Assembly (NCBI GenBank): GCA_963851085.1
Contig: CAWKNX010000018.1
Location: forward strand, 558,001 to 622,000
Origin: DATFVJ01 sp963851085
GTDB taxonomy: Bacteria > Actinomycetota > Actinomycetes > Streptosporangiales > Streptosporangiaceae
Direction of reading: 5' to 3'
Length of the DNA stretch: 64,000 nucleotides
Shown here: one piece after another, positions 44,997 through 54,225 of the stretch
Layout: every line of letters starts with the position of its first letter
Numbering within the stretch: position 1 is the first letter of the stretch
The notes under the pieces: model-generated
The model's database searches: none
Told to the model about the DNA's origin: nothing
Seen by the model: the letters and a program-made list of their open reading frames with translations, nothing else
Position numbers and translations under genes: made by a program

Positions 44997-45949
44997 GCCG
45001 GCACCTCCGTCGGCCAGCCGGCCACCGTGCGCACGGCGCCACCGACCGCGACAAGCCGGGCTGGCAGGCCGAGGCTCTCCAGCCAGCCGGGTGCCGCGTC
45101 GCCGCGGATGATGGCGGCGGTGCTCGCGATGTTCGCCTGCAGTGCCGTGTCGGCGGCCACGGATACCGTCCGCCAGACCGGCGTGACGGGAAGCCCGCTG
45201 CGCGGATCGAGAATGTGGTGCAGCGTGATGGCGCCGCGGCGCCAGCGCCGCGCGGCGGTCCCCGAGGTCGCCAGGCCGCCCGCGTTGATGGCGATCAGCT
45301 CGGACGGGCCCGCCGGTGGGTCGTCCGGGTGCCCGGTGATGTCCTGGACCCGGACCCGCCAGCCGCCGTCCGGTGCCTGTCCGGCCACCGAGATGTCGCC
45401 GCCCAGGCTGACGAGCACCCCGCAGCCGAGCCGGCCGGCCAGACCGGCCGCCGCGAGGTCCGCGGCTCGTGCCTTTGCCGTGGCACCGAGGTCCAGCCGC
45501 ACGCCAGCCGGCACGGTAAGCAGCCGTGCCTCGTGGTCGAGCCGGATCTGCCGCCAGCTCGGCCGGCTGCGGACGCTCACGTGCAGTGGCGGGCCATCCT
45601 TCGTCACGAGTTCGAAGTCGCGGTCGTATCCGAGCGCGTCCATGGCCGTGGCGACCGTGGGATCCACATCGCCATCGGTGATTTCCGCCGCGTGCAGGGC
45701 AACGGCGACCGCGTCGGCGAGCACGGGGCTGACGTGCACGGCCGTCCCGGCCGCCCGCTCGGCCATGGCAAGCTCGGAGTCCGGCCTGAAACGGCTGCAG
45801 GCCAGGTCAAGCGCGGCGAGATCGTCTGTGAGCAGCCGCCTGCCCAGGCCAAGGCGCGACGGCTCGGTGACGAGCAACCGGACCGACGTGCCGATCGCCT
45901 GCCAGTCGGCCGCCGCTGGTGCCTCGCTCGGCGGGGCGGTCGTCATCAT
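44993..45949 (-). CDS. apbE: ApbE-family FAD:protein FMN transferase
   Basis: The 318-residue protein has the ApbE core: an early SRFRPDSELAMAE-like segment, VRLDLGATAKARAADLAAAG (FAD-binding), GVLVSLGGDISVAG and AITLHHILDPRSGLPVTPVW, with the metal-site Asp and following Thr/Ser. ApbE links FMN to Thr/Ser of exported proteins through a phosphodiester. No canonical FMN-binding-domain acceptor is encoded in the operon. Export signal is not obvious, so it may act with a tethered partner. It is coupled to both neighbours. Confidence 0.9.
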   Translation of the reverse strand: MMTTAPPSEAPAAADWQAIGTSVRLLVTEPSRLGLGRRLLTDDLAALDLACSRFRPDSELAMAERAAGTAVHVSPVLADAVAVALHAAEITDGDVDPTVATAMDALGYDRDFELVTKDGPPLHVSVRSRPSWRQIRLDHEARLLTVPAGVRLDLGATAKARAADLAAAGLAGRLGCGVLVSLGGDISVAGQAPDGGWRVRVQDITGHPDDPPAGPSELIAINAGGLATSGTAARRWRRGAITLHHILDPRSGLPVTPVWRTVSVAADTALQANIASTAAIIRGDAAPGWLESLGLPARLVAVGGAVRTVAGWPTEVPA

Positions 45950-46275
45950 GATCCCCCGGAGGTGGCGTCGGTCCGGCTCGATGACCCGGAGGACGTTGTC
46001 GATACCGACGACTTCGTGCCGCTCGCCGAGGCCGTGGACGACGTCGCGGCGCTCGACGATCCGGACGTCGCGTGCGAGGTGGTGGAACTGCCGGAGTTCG
46101 TGGCGGTACCGGCGCTGGTGACATTGTGGGTGGAGCCGGGCAGCGCGAAGGCGATGGCGCCGGTCGCGAGCACGCCCGCAACACCGACCCCGGCCGTCAC
46201 CGCGGACAGCCGTTTCATGCCCCGGTTACGCAGTACCCCTGCGGCGACCGGCCGGTCGGCTGGGTTGACAGGCAT
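45946..46275 (-). CDS. Exported Ser/Thr-rich protein, first gene of the flavin operon
   Basis: ATG 46275 follows AAGGAAAGGGAAG. The 109-residue product has one membrane or signal segment (LSAVTAGVGVAGVLATGAIA) and then an almost pure Ser/Thr/Ala/Gly tail that ends TDATSGGS. The last seven residues resemble a degraded flavinylation motif (D-x-x-S/T-G-A-T/S), and the next gene is ApbE. It may be the flavin acceptor or a wall spacer. The stop overlaps apbE (ATGA). Confidence 0.65.
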   Translation of the reverse strand: MPVNPADRPVAAGVLRNRGMKRLSAVTAGVGVAGVLATGAIAFALPGSTHNVTSAGTATNSGSSTTSHATSGSSSAATSSTASASGTKSSVSTTSSGSSSRTDATSGGS

Positions 46276-46380
46276 CAGCTTCCCTTTCCTTCGTTGTCGC
46301 CCGCGCTGGCTCCTGGTTCGCCGGCTGCGGTCCTGCGACTTCGAAGATGCCGGGCCGAGCGCAGGTAGCCCTCTGGGCTC

Positions 46381-46401
46381 CTTCTCAATTACTTCTGAAC
46401 C
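46381..46401 (-). promoter_or_regulatory. Phased repeat upstream of the flavin operon
   Basis: On the minus strand TCAGAAG and TGAGAAG are spaced 11 bp apart, about 110 bp ahead of the 46275 start. They match the repeat upstream of the response-regulator gene. Confidence 0.6.
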
Positions 46402-46446
46402 CCACCGCGCCTGGGTTCGCGGCGGCCCGCCCCGGCGGCGCACACA

Positions 46447-46465
46447 TTCAGAAGGCTTTGAGAGC
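46447..46465 (+). promoter_or_regulatory. Phased repeat upstream of the divergent exported protein
   Basis: TCAGAAG and TGAGAGC are spaced 11 bp apart on the plus strand, about 90-100 bp ahead of the 46552 start. This is the third copy of the candidate regulator site. Confidence 0.55.
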
Positions 46466-46551
46466 CCGGCGCGAGCCCCTCATGAATTTCGTCCGCCAGG
46501 CTGCGGTTATCGAGGGTCGCGCTAGCGACTTCGGAAAAGAAGGAGGCTCAA

Positions 46552-46854
46552 ATGCCACCTGAGAAACCCGCCCTGTTCCGCCGGGTCATCGTTGGCGGTG
46601 CCATCACGGTCGGCCTGCTGGCCGGTGGTGTCGGCGTCGCGATGGCAGCGACATCGAGCAGCAGCCCGTCACCAACGACGGGAAGCAGTTCGTCGTCCAC
46701 TTCGAGTAGCAGCCCGTCGTCGACATCGACGGCGAGCCCGCATTCGGGGTCAGGCGGGACGACCGCTCCGGCCCATCACAACTGCCCCAACATGGGCAAG
46801 GGGTCCAGTGGGTCCAGTTCCAGCGGCGCGAGCACCAGCGCCTACCTGAACTGA
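46552..46854 (+). CDS. Exported Ser-rich protein, divergent from the flavin operon
   Basis: GAAGGAGG precedes ATG 46552. The 100-residue protein has a signal or anchor (VIVGGAITVGLLAGGVGVAM) and a Ser/Thr/Pro-rich mature part with PAHHNCPNMGKG, a single Cys flanked by His that could bind metal or heme. It mirrors the divergent Ser/Thr-rich protein in layout and shares the candidate regulator site. Function unknown. Confidence 0.7.
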   Translation: MPPEKPALFRRVIVGGAITVGLLAGGVGVAMAATSSSSPSPTTGSSSSSTSSSSPSSTSTASPHSGSGGTTAPAHHNCPNMGKGSSGSSSSGASTSAYLN

Positions 46855-47027
46855 GACGGGAGGGAGCAGCCGGCGTAGCGGGCTGATCGAGCGGGTGCGA
46901 CCCGGCCACGGCGCTGGCCGGGACGCACCCGCTTGTTGCGCCCGGAGGTCGACGGCTGGTCACGGACCTGCCCGGCGTGCGAATGTTGACGGGATACTGG
47001 CCGCCCAAGCCACGGCGCGGAGGACAC

Positions 47028-48507
47028 ATGGGCAGGGATATTCCTGCGATCACCATCAGTGGCGACGACCGGCGCCGGTACCGCGACAAGGTTCGGCGTT
47101 CGCTGGACGTGCTGGCAAGGATGCTGCGTGAGGCCAGGTTCGAGGTGGAGCCGCGGCTGGTGGGCCTGGAGATCGAGCTCAACCTGGTGGACGACGATGC
47201 GTTGCCGTCCATGCGGAACGCCCGGGTACTTGAGGTGATCGCCGATCCGGCGTGGGCAACCGAACTCGGGCAGTTCAACCTGGAGATCAACCTGCCGCCT
47301 CGGCCGCTTGCCGCAGACGCGCTCGCCGGGCTGGAGCAGGAGGTGCGGGAGAGCCTCAATCAGGCCGACAGCCAGGGCGCGCGGCACCGGCTGCCGGCTC
47401 GTAATGGTCGGCATCCTGCCGACCCTGAAGGAGAGCGACATGCACGAAGGGGCGCTCTCGCGAACCCGCGCTACAAGCTGCTCAACGAGCAGATCTTCGC
47501 GGCGCGTGGTGAGGATCTGGAAATCGCGATCGAGGGGACGGAGCGGCTGCGCACGCATGCGGACAGCATCACGCCGGAGGCGGCCTGCACCAGCGTGCAG
47601 TTGCACGTCCAGGTGAGCCCGGACGTGTTCGGCAGCTACTGGAACGCCGCTCAGGCGATCGCGGGCATTCAGGTCGCGCTAGCGGCGAACTCACCGTTCC
47701 TCTTCGGCAAGCAACTGTGGCACGAAACGCGGATCACGCTGTTCGAGCAGGCCACGGACACCCGCCCGGATGAGCTCAAGCACCAGGGTGTCCGCCCGCG
47801 AGTGTGGTTCGGCGAGCGCTGGATCACCTCGGTGTTCGACCTGTTCGAGGAGAACATCCGGTACTTCCCCGCCCTGTTGCCGCTGTGCGAGGACGAGGAC
47901 CCTGTGGCGGTGCTCGACCGTGGCGGCACACCGGATCTGGCCGAGATGAGCCTGCACAACGGCACCATCTACCGCTGGAACCGGCCGGTGTACGCGGTCG
48001 TGGACGGCAAGCCGCACCTGCGGGTGGAAAACCGCGTGCTTCCCGGCGGCCCGTCGGTGGCCGATGTGATCGCCAACGCCGCGTTCTACTACGGGCTCGT
48101 CCGGGCCATCGCCGAGGCCCAGCGGCCGGTCTGGACACAGATGTCCTTCGCCACCGCGGCAGAGAACCTGCGTGAGGCGGCCAGGCACGGGCTGGACGCA
48201 AAACTGTACTGGCCTGGCCTGGGTGAGGTGCCCGTCACCGAGCTTGTGCTCCGGCGCTTGTTGCCGCTGGCCCGCGACGGGCTCCTGCGGTGGGCCATGA
48301 CCCCGCGCAAGCCGACCGCCTGCTCGGCATCATCGAGCAGCGATGCCTTACCGGGCAACCGGCGCCGCATGGCAGATCGCCACCGTGGCCGGGCGCTTGG
48401 GGAGCGGATCCGCCCTGGAGCGCCCGGAGATACTGCGCCTGATGACCCAGCGCTACATCGAGCACATGCACACGAACGCGCCGGTGCACACGTGGCCGGT
48501 CGGCTGA
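47028..48507 (+). CDS. GCS2-family glutamate-cysteine ligase-like protein, frameshifted
   Basis: ATG 47028 (GGAGG 47019-47023) opens a GCS2/carboxylate-amine ligase of about 490 residues. VGLEIELNLVDDDALPS (metal-binding glutamates), LGQFNLEINLPPRPL, ACTSVQLHVQVSP and GTIYRWNRPVY are all clear. Two compensating frame changes lie between about 47380 and 47460, and one near 48345 is needed to reach the true end (RYIEHMHTNAPVHTWPVG, stop 48505-48507). It forms an amide between glutamate and an amine such as cysteine; in actinomycetes the product may be a thiol or ergothioneine precursor. Confidence 0.75.
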
Positions 48508-48533
48508 AGAGCTGCCCGCGAGGGCGCTGCCCG

Positions 48534-49257
48534 TTACAGCTGCGACTTGGACCAGTCGACCGGTTTGGACGGCACCACCGGGCTGCCGACGTCAAGCTGG
48601 ATGTCGGTGCGGGAGCCCAGTGGGATGGCACGCGGGTCCGCCGCTGTACTTGGCGCCGTTGACGAACGCGGTGACGGCCCCCGTGGCCGTTCCGGCCTGA
48701 GTCGCGCTGAGCGGCTGCCGCCAGATGTCGAAGAAGTTGCCGAGCGTATAGGTGCGCTGCGTCGGTGATTCGATGTGGATGATGCCGTCGTTGGCGTGCG
48801 TGTGCAGCCAGTAGTAGCAATGCGTCGCTGACGCGAACGGGCCGTTGGGTGTCTGGCTGACCGAGGGCTGGACGACACCGATGCCGAGCGGGATCTGCCG
48901 CGCGGTGCCGTTGACGTACACCGCCAGGTGCGTGTGGATGTGGTAGATAGTCTGCTCGGCGGCGTTGCACTGGATCCCGTCGACGGTCTGCCCGGTGGCC
49001 GCCGTGCTGGCCGGGGCGAGTGCCTGCCCGGTCTCCAGAGCGATCCCCTCGGGGCCTAGCGCGGCCGAGGGACCGGCGGTCGGCGTGGCCTTGCCGCCGC
49101 CGGTGGCCAGCACGATCAGTGTGACGGCCACCGCGACCACCACGGCCGCGACCACCGCGGCGAGCACGCGGATGCGGATGGCACGTGCCCGTTGCGCACG
49201 GCGGATCTGCTCCAGCTTTCGCTGTGTGCTGGTGCGGTTTCGCTGCGACTTAGCCAT
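48534..49257 (-). CDS. Membrane-anchored protein with HIHTH and HTH metal-like motifs, frameshifted
   Basis: ATG 49257 opens a basic cytoplasmic start, one membrane segment (IRVLAAVVAAVVVAVAVTLI) and an external domain with conserved histidines: QTIYHIHTHLAVYVNGTARQ and YYWLHTHANDGIIHIESPTQ. One frame change near 48640 joins it to TDIQLDVGSPVVPSKPVDWS and the stop at 48534. The His pattern suggests metal binding (copper or zinc) outside the cell. The family is widespread in actinomycetes, uncharacterised. Confidence 0.7.
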
Positions 49258-49512
49258 CTGCTCTCCCGCCCGCCTCCGGCCGACACATGCAGAGGTTACC
49301 GGCCGGAGTGACCGCGCCCGACCCCGCCGGGCAGCGCTCCTGGTGCGGCTTCGGGCCGGCTGCGGGTGCGTCGTGCCTTCGGGTGGCCAGCGACACCTTC
49401 GGTTTCCTCTTCGCGCCGGGTTGAGTACCAGTAGGCTGCTGATGTTCCGCTCTGCCATCGAGATCCAGTCGCATTGAACAGGCAGAGCCGCCAGATCGGG
49501 GCGGCCCGTACC

Positions 49513-50975
49513 ATGACATACGGATGGAATTCCGGCCCGGATAACCCGCGGCACGGCGATGCGGCAACGGACGATCCGGATCAGGCGCACCGGCACGGTG
49601 ACCGGAACGGGCAGCCGGGCGGCGATCCGGCCTCGCAGCCGGGCCGTGGTCCCGAGGCCGGGCGTGATCACACAACCGGGCCTGCTGGCGCACCTGGTGA
49701 TCGGGAGACCCCTGGCTACGCGGCTACCTGGACGAGTGTGGCCGGCACCGGCGCTGCTCCGCCCAGCCGTTGGCAGCCCGGCTACGAGCCCTTGGGTTAC
49801 CGGCAGCGGCATGCCCCTGACCACCAGCCCGCGGCCGTCGAGCAGGCACCGGCCGACGAGCACGCGAGATACCGCCCGCCCGGTTACCAGGGCGCTGGCG
49901 GCTCCGCGAGCCATTGGCTGCGGGGCTATGAACCACCCGGTTACCAGGAGCGGCGTCCCGGGCAGCCGGGCGGTGAGCCGGCAGGCGGTGCAGGGCCGGG
50001 TTACGAGCGGCCGGGTCATGACCCGGAAGGCGACATGCAGGTGGCCAGGCAGCCCGCGCAGCCGCTGACAGGCGAGCCCGACTATCGCACGGCGGCCTAC
50101 CGGCCCCCGGCGAAGCAGCGGCCGGCATATGACGCGCCGGCTGATGTGGTCACCTACGGCTACAGCGCTGACCCTTCAGCGGCCGCTTACCAGCAACAAG
50201 GCAGCGCTTTCCCAGTCGACGCAGCGGTGGCCTATCCCGATTGGACCGGCCAGCCCGAAGCTGAGCAGCCTGAGTTCGCGCCGTACGGCCCGCCCGAGCT
50301 GAGCAGCCTGAGTTCGCGCCGTACGGCCCGCCCGAAGCTGAGCCGCGGGCGTCGGAAACGCCATACACGGATGACGCGCCCCGCCGTGCTGCCCGCGGAC
50401 GGCGCCGGGGCAGGCTGTGGCTCGGCATCGGTGCGGTGCTCGTGATCGCGGTGGCGGCGGCCGCCGTTCTCACCGGCAGACTCGGCCGCTCCAGCCACGC
50501 CGCCCTGCCTCCTGCTGCCCCGGCCCATGCACTAGCCATTCCACAGCAGATCGGCACCTACCCCCGTGACCAGCAGGCGGAACAGCAACTCGGCCTGAGC
50601 CACGGCGAGCAGTACGTGACGCAGATCGACCCAGGACACGTCTCAGGTATCGTCGCGGCCGTCTACGACACGGGCGGACCGGCGAGTTCGCCTGATCGCG
50701 TCGCTGTCATCGTCGGCAGGCTGGTGAACACCCCCCTCGCGGACGTCATCAAGAGTTTCACGCAGCAGGAGGCCGCGGAAGGTAACGCGCCGGCGGCAGT
50801 TCCCGCGGGGTCGCTCGGTGGACGGGCGGCATGCGCTGGGCGGGGGGACTCGGGAATCTGCGTCTGGGCGGACAGGGATACCGTCGGGGTCCTCGTCTCG
50901 GCGACGATCGACGCAAGTTCGCTGGCGCGGTTGATGCTCACGATCCGGTCCGGGGTGGAGGGTCCTGCCGCCTGA
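49513..50975 (+). CDS. Membrane protein with Pro/Tyr-rich cytoplasmic region, one frameshift
   Basis: ATG 49513 (MTYGWNSGPDN) leads into an about 250-residue disordered region rich in PGY motifs (YEPPGYQERRPGQP). It then has a 13-residue unit (PEAEQPEFAPYGP) in tandem, where the second copy lost one base (about 50297) and shifted the frame. Corrected, it continues RRRGRLWLGIGAVLVIAVAA (membrane segment) and an external about 150-residue domain (QYVTQIDPGHVSGIVAAVYD). It looks like a scaffold or sensor with a flexible tail. Function unknown. Confidence 0.65.
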
Positions 50976-51022
50976 CTCATCCGGATCGGGACACTGCCCG
51001 GCGCCGTTGGCTAGCTAGACCA

Positions 51023-52851
51023 CTACGGAGCGGTATCGGCGGGGGAACTGCTTTCCGCGCCGGAGCCGATCTCATGGCTGGCGCCGGCGTCAGGTGCACC
51101 GCCATTCGGGGCCGGGCCATCGTTGCTGGCAGCCCCGTTCTTGGCAGCCCCGTTCTTGGCGGCGCCGCTGTTGGCGGCCCCATTGTTGGCGGCCCCGTTC
51201 TTGACGGTGGCGCTGCCCGTGCTTGCGCTGCCCGTGCTTGCGCTGCCCGTGCTTGCGCTGCCCGTGCTTGCGCTGCCCGTGCTTGCGCTGTCCCTGGCGG
51301 CAGAGCCGCCCGTGGCGGCGCCGTCGTTCGCGCGCGAACCGCCCTTGGCCTCGGCGTCCCCAACGGGCGGATCGCCGTCGCCCGATTCCCCGCCCTTGCC
51401 TGCGACCCCTCCGGTGGCGGAACCCGCGGCGGCGGAACCCGCGGCGGCGGAACCCGTGGCGGCGGAACCGGTGGTGGCGATACCGGCAGCGGTGGCAGAG
51501 GCCATGGCCGCGGCGCCACCGCTGGCAGGCTTAGCCGCGGCGACCGCGGGCCGGGGCGTGCGGAGCGTGAACCGGGCGATCACGATGCCGATCGCGGCGC
51601 ACAGCGCAGCAAGCGCGATCAACTGCGTACCCATCAGCCGCCGGTCGAGCGGACCGACGTTCGCCACCGGTACGGCAGCGGCTCCCGCCGCCGGCTGCGC
51701 GGCTGGGCTAGGGGTGTCCGCAGGGATCGAGGGAAGCAGCCCGCCGACGTTGCCGCCGGGGCTGGACGTGATGCCACCGGGCACAAGCGGCAGCGTTGTG
51801 CTCGGCAGCCCCCCGGTGGCCGTCACGGGGAGGGGAGTGGTGCCCGCCGAGCCGGGCGAGGGCGTCGCAGGTACCGTGGCCGTCACGGTGGCGGATGCAT
51901 GGACCGACGCCTTCGGCTCGGTGGCCGTCATTGTCGCCGTGAGTGTCACGTGCGCCCCGTTGGCGGCGGTCGTGGGCACCACGACCGCCGCCAGGAGCTC
52001 GAATTTCTGGCCGTCCGTCAGCGTGCTGAGCTTGCACGTCTTGGTGCGGCCGCTTGGGCACACCACGAAGCGAGGGGTAGCCGCCGTCGGGCTGGTCGTC
52101 AGGGTGACGGTCACCCGGGTCGAATCCGCGCCCGCGGACAAGAGCCAGATCGCGAAGTTCGCGGTCCCCCCGGGCTTCACGCTTGAGCTGCCGGAGAAGA
52201 CGTCGACGGTCTCGCACAGCTTGACCGGAGTGGGCGCGGCGGCGTAGAACGCAGCGACCTGGATCGCGCCGCTCGGTGCGGCTGACGCCGAACCCGGAGC
52301 GGCTGACGCCGAACCCGGAGCGGCTGTGGAGCCGCTAGGAGCGGGGGACGCCGCGCTCGGAGCTGGTGACGCGCTGCTCGAGGCGGGTGCGGGTGAGACA
52401 GGTGCGGGTGAGACAGGTGCGGGGAGACAGGCCCGGGTGAGACAGGCCCGGGGGAGACAGGTGCGGGTGTCGACCCGGTCGGCGCCGGCGTCGATGCTGA
52501 GACAGACGGCGAAGGGGATGTCGACGACTGTGTTGGTTTGGGGCTGGACGAGGTTGGTTTGGGGCTGGACGAGGTTGGTTTGGGGCTGGACGAGGTTGGT
52601 TTGGGGCGGGACGACGTGGGTGTGGGGCTTGGCGTAATCGTGGCGGTCACGCATGGCTGCGGCGCCGCGAGCGGCCGGGATACGCTCGTCTTGCCTATGG
52701 TCACCGCGGTTGTGGCCATGACCGCGGCTACGATGCACAAGCCCGTCGCGACGCCGGCCACGGCTGATCCGTGCCTACGGACGCTCACTCGGCTGACCCC
52801 ATTCCTGCGGTCGTCGGTGGCGGGTTCGTCGTTCACGCGGTATCGCCACAC
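51023..52851 (-). CDS. Surface-anchored low-complexity protein with DUF11-like domain, frameshifted
   Basis: The start lies at or near 52851. A membrane or signal segment (AVAGVATGLCIVAAVMATTA) is followed by Pro/Ser/Thr repeats (SSPKPT). After a frame change near 52430 comes an Ig/DUF11-like domain (VKPGGTANFAIWLLSAGADS, HVTLTATMTATEPKASVHAS), then a second membrane segment (LIALAALCAAIGIVIARFTL) and a long Gly/Ala/Ser/Thr tail with GSAST repeats. This is a wall-spanning or peripheral surface protein. Repeats of 15 bp and 21 bp in the gene explain its instability. Confidence 0.65.
51215..51300 (-). repeat. 15-bp coding tandem repeat (GSAST)
   Basis: On the plus strand GTGCTTGCGCTGCCC recurs five to six times, encoding Gly-Ser-Ala-Ser-Thr on the minus strand. 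Confidence 0.9.
52535..52612 (-). repeat. 21-bp coding tandem repeat (SSPKPT)
   Basis: On the plus strand GGGCTGGACGAGGTTGGTTT recurs three to four times, encoding Ser-Ser-Pro-Lys-Pro-Thr spacers on the minus strand. Confidence 0.9.
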
Positions 52852-52980
52852 TATGGGTTACCTGCAAGTTTTCCCAGGTGGTTCTGCCGCGTCTCTGGAT
52901 ATCGCCACCCTGGCCCACATGGCTCTTGTCTACCGTGCCAACATGCACCGCGCGATGAGCACCGCGCCCGGGCGCCGCGC

Positions 52981-53021
52981 TGTGACCTGGATGTGACCCT
53001 GATGTGACCCATGATGTGACC
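52981..53021. promoter_or_regulatory. Four phased TGTGACC heptamers
   Basis: TGTGACC begins at 52981, 52992, 53003 and 53015 (periods 11, 11, 12 bp), 130-170 bp upstream of the surface-protein gene. Helically phased direct repeats suggest cooperative binding of a regulator. Confidence 0.6.
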
Positions 53022-53064
53022 CATGTCGTGCCCAGAACGACCCCATGCCATGCACATGATGTTT

Positions 53065-53875
53065 CTATGACGTAACGGACACGGGCGTTGGTTCCGCCCG
53101 GCGCTGTCGGTGGCGAAGACCGGCCTCTGGCTGGCCGGGGCCCGCGACCTGGCCGAGTACCACGATCTGCTCGGCTTCGAGTTCGACGGCCACGAGCGTG
53201 ATGGGTGTATAGGGGTCGCTGGGCACGAATGGTGGCGGCGGCGGGTACGCGGACGTGGTGTACGACCAGATCCGGCCGCGGCGCGACAGCCGGATCCGCT
53301 CGAACCGCTCACCGTCGCACCGGGGGTTCCGGCAGAACGACATCCGGTGCTGCGGGAACACGACCGTGCCGCAAGAAGAGCAGCGACAGCCGAGCAGGTA
53401 AGCGCGGCCGGCGTCGACCGTGAACCATCCGTCGACCGCGGGGACTGACCGCGGGGACTCGCACGCCTTCGCAACCGCTGCCTTCGCAACCGCTGCCTTG
53501 GCAACCGCGCGGCCCGCGCTGGGGCCGCGGACAGCCTGTGCCGCCTGAGCCGCGCCGGACGCGCCGTTCGTGGGCTGAGCCGTGCCCGGGGTGGCGTTCG
53601 TGGGCTGAGCCGTGCCCGGGGTGGCGTGTGGTGGGCTGAGCCGTGCCCGGGGTGGCGCTGGTGGGCTGAGCCGTGCCCGGGGTGGCGCTGGTGGGCTGAG
53701 CCGTGCCCGGGGTGGCGCTGGTGGGCTGAGCCGTGCCCGGGGTGGCGCTGGTGGGCTGAGCCGTGCCCGGGGTGGCGCTGGTGGCCTGAGCCGTGCCCGG
53801 GCTGGCGCTGGTGGCCTGAGCCGCGCCGGTGGCCTGGGTCGTCGCCGCCGGGGCGGCTGCCTCATGGTCCGCCAT
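53065..53875 (-). CDS. DUF35 OB-fold/zinc-ribbon protein with repeat N-terminus, frameshifted
   Basis: ATG 53875 (MADHEAAAPAATTQATGAAQ) leads into about eight copies of the 10-residue unit TSATPGTAQP, with a frame change near 53625. The core follows: LLGCRCSSCGTVVFPQHRMS and FCRNPRCDGERFE (zinc ribbon, four Cys), then OB strands (IRLSRRGRIWSYTTSAYPPP, ITLVAVELEAEQIVVLGQVA). The C-terminal OB strand is missing or in another frame. DUF35 proteins assist thiolases and aldolases in steroid or acyl-CoA metabolism, but no partner gene is nearby, and the long repeat is unusual. Confidence 0.65.
53576..53822 (-). repeat. 30-bp coding tandem repeat, about eight copies
   Basis: On the plus strand the unit GCCGTGCCCGGGGTGGCG plus CTGGTGGGCTGA repeats with small changes. 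One copy carries an insertion (GTGTGGTGGG, near 53625) that breaks the frame. Confidence 0.9.
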
Positions 53876-54225
53876 GCACACATTCCTACCATCAGATTCA
53901 AGCGCTTGCTTGGTCGTAGCCGGTCGGCGCTCATGCCCGCATGCGGCCGGCTCTTTGGGGGCTTGTCGCGCCCGCGAAGCCGGCTGCCGTCGCGCGCGGG
54001 CGCCCCCCGGTGCGGCGCCGATGACGCAGCTCACACGGCCGTAGCGACTTTAGGCAACGCCGTGTGATCAATTGTGGCAAGGCTGTACAGTTTGCCCCAT
54101 CTTGGGGCATCGCTCGGGTACGCACAGTAATGCCGCCTATCCCTGACGCACGCCATAGGCAGTCGCGGGTCAGAGCGCAGGCAGTACGAGGCAGTGCGGG
54201 CCATGATCGCCAAGCATGAAGGGAT
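53876..54225. other. Intergenic with inverted repeat TGCCCCA-TCT-TGGGGCA
   Basis: This 350-bp divergent region has no gene. The inverted repeat at 54093-54109 (7-bp perfect arms, 3-nt spacer) is a good operator candidate for either neighbour. The ribosome site AAGGGA precedes the next start. Confidence 0.5.

Noticed and set aside
48592..50019. 475-codon frame reading through the HIHTH-protein gene
   Set aside because: Only the part from ATG 49257 has real features; the upstream extension is antisense to the Pro/Tyr-rich protein gene.
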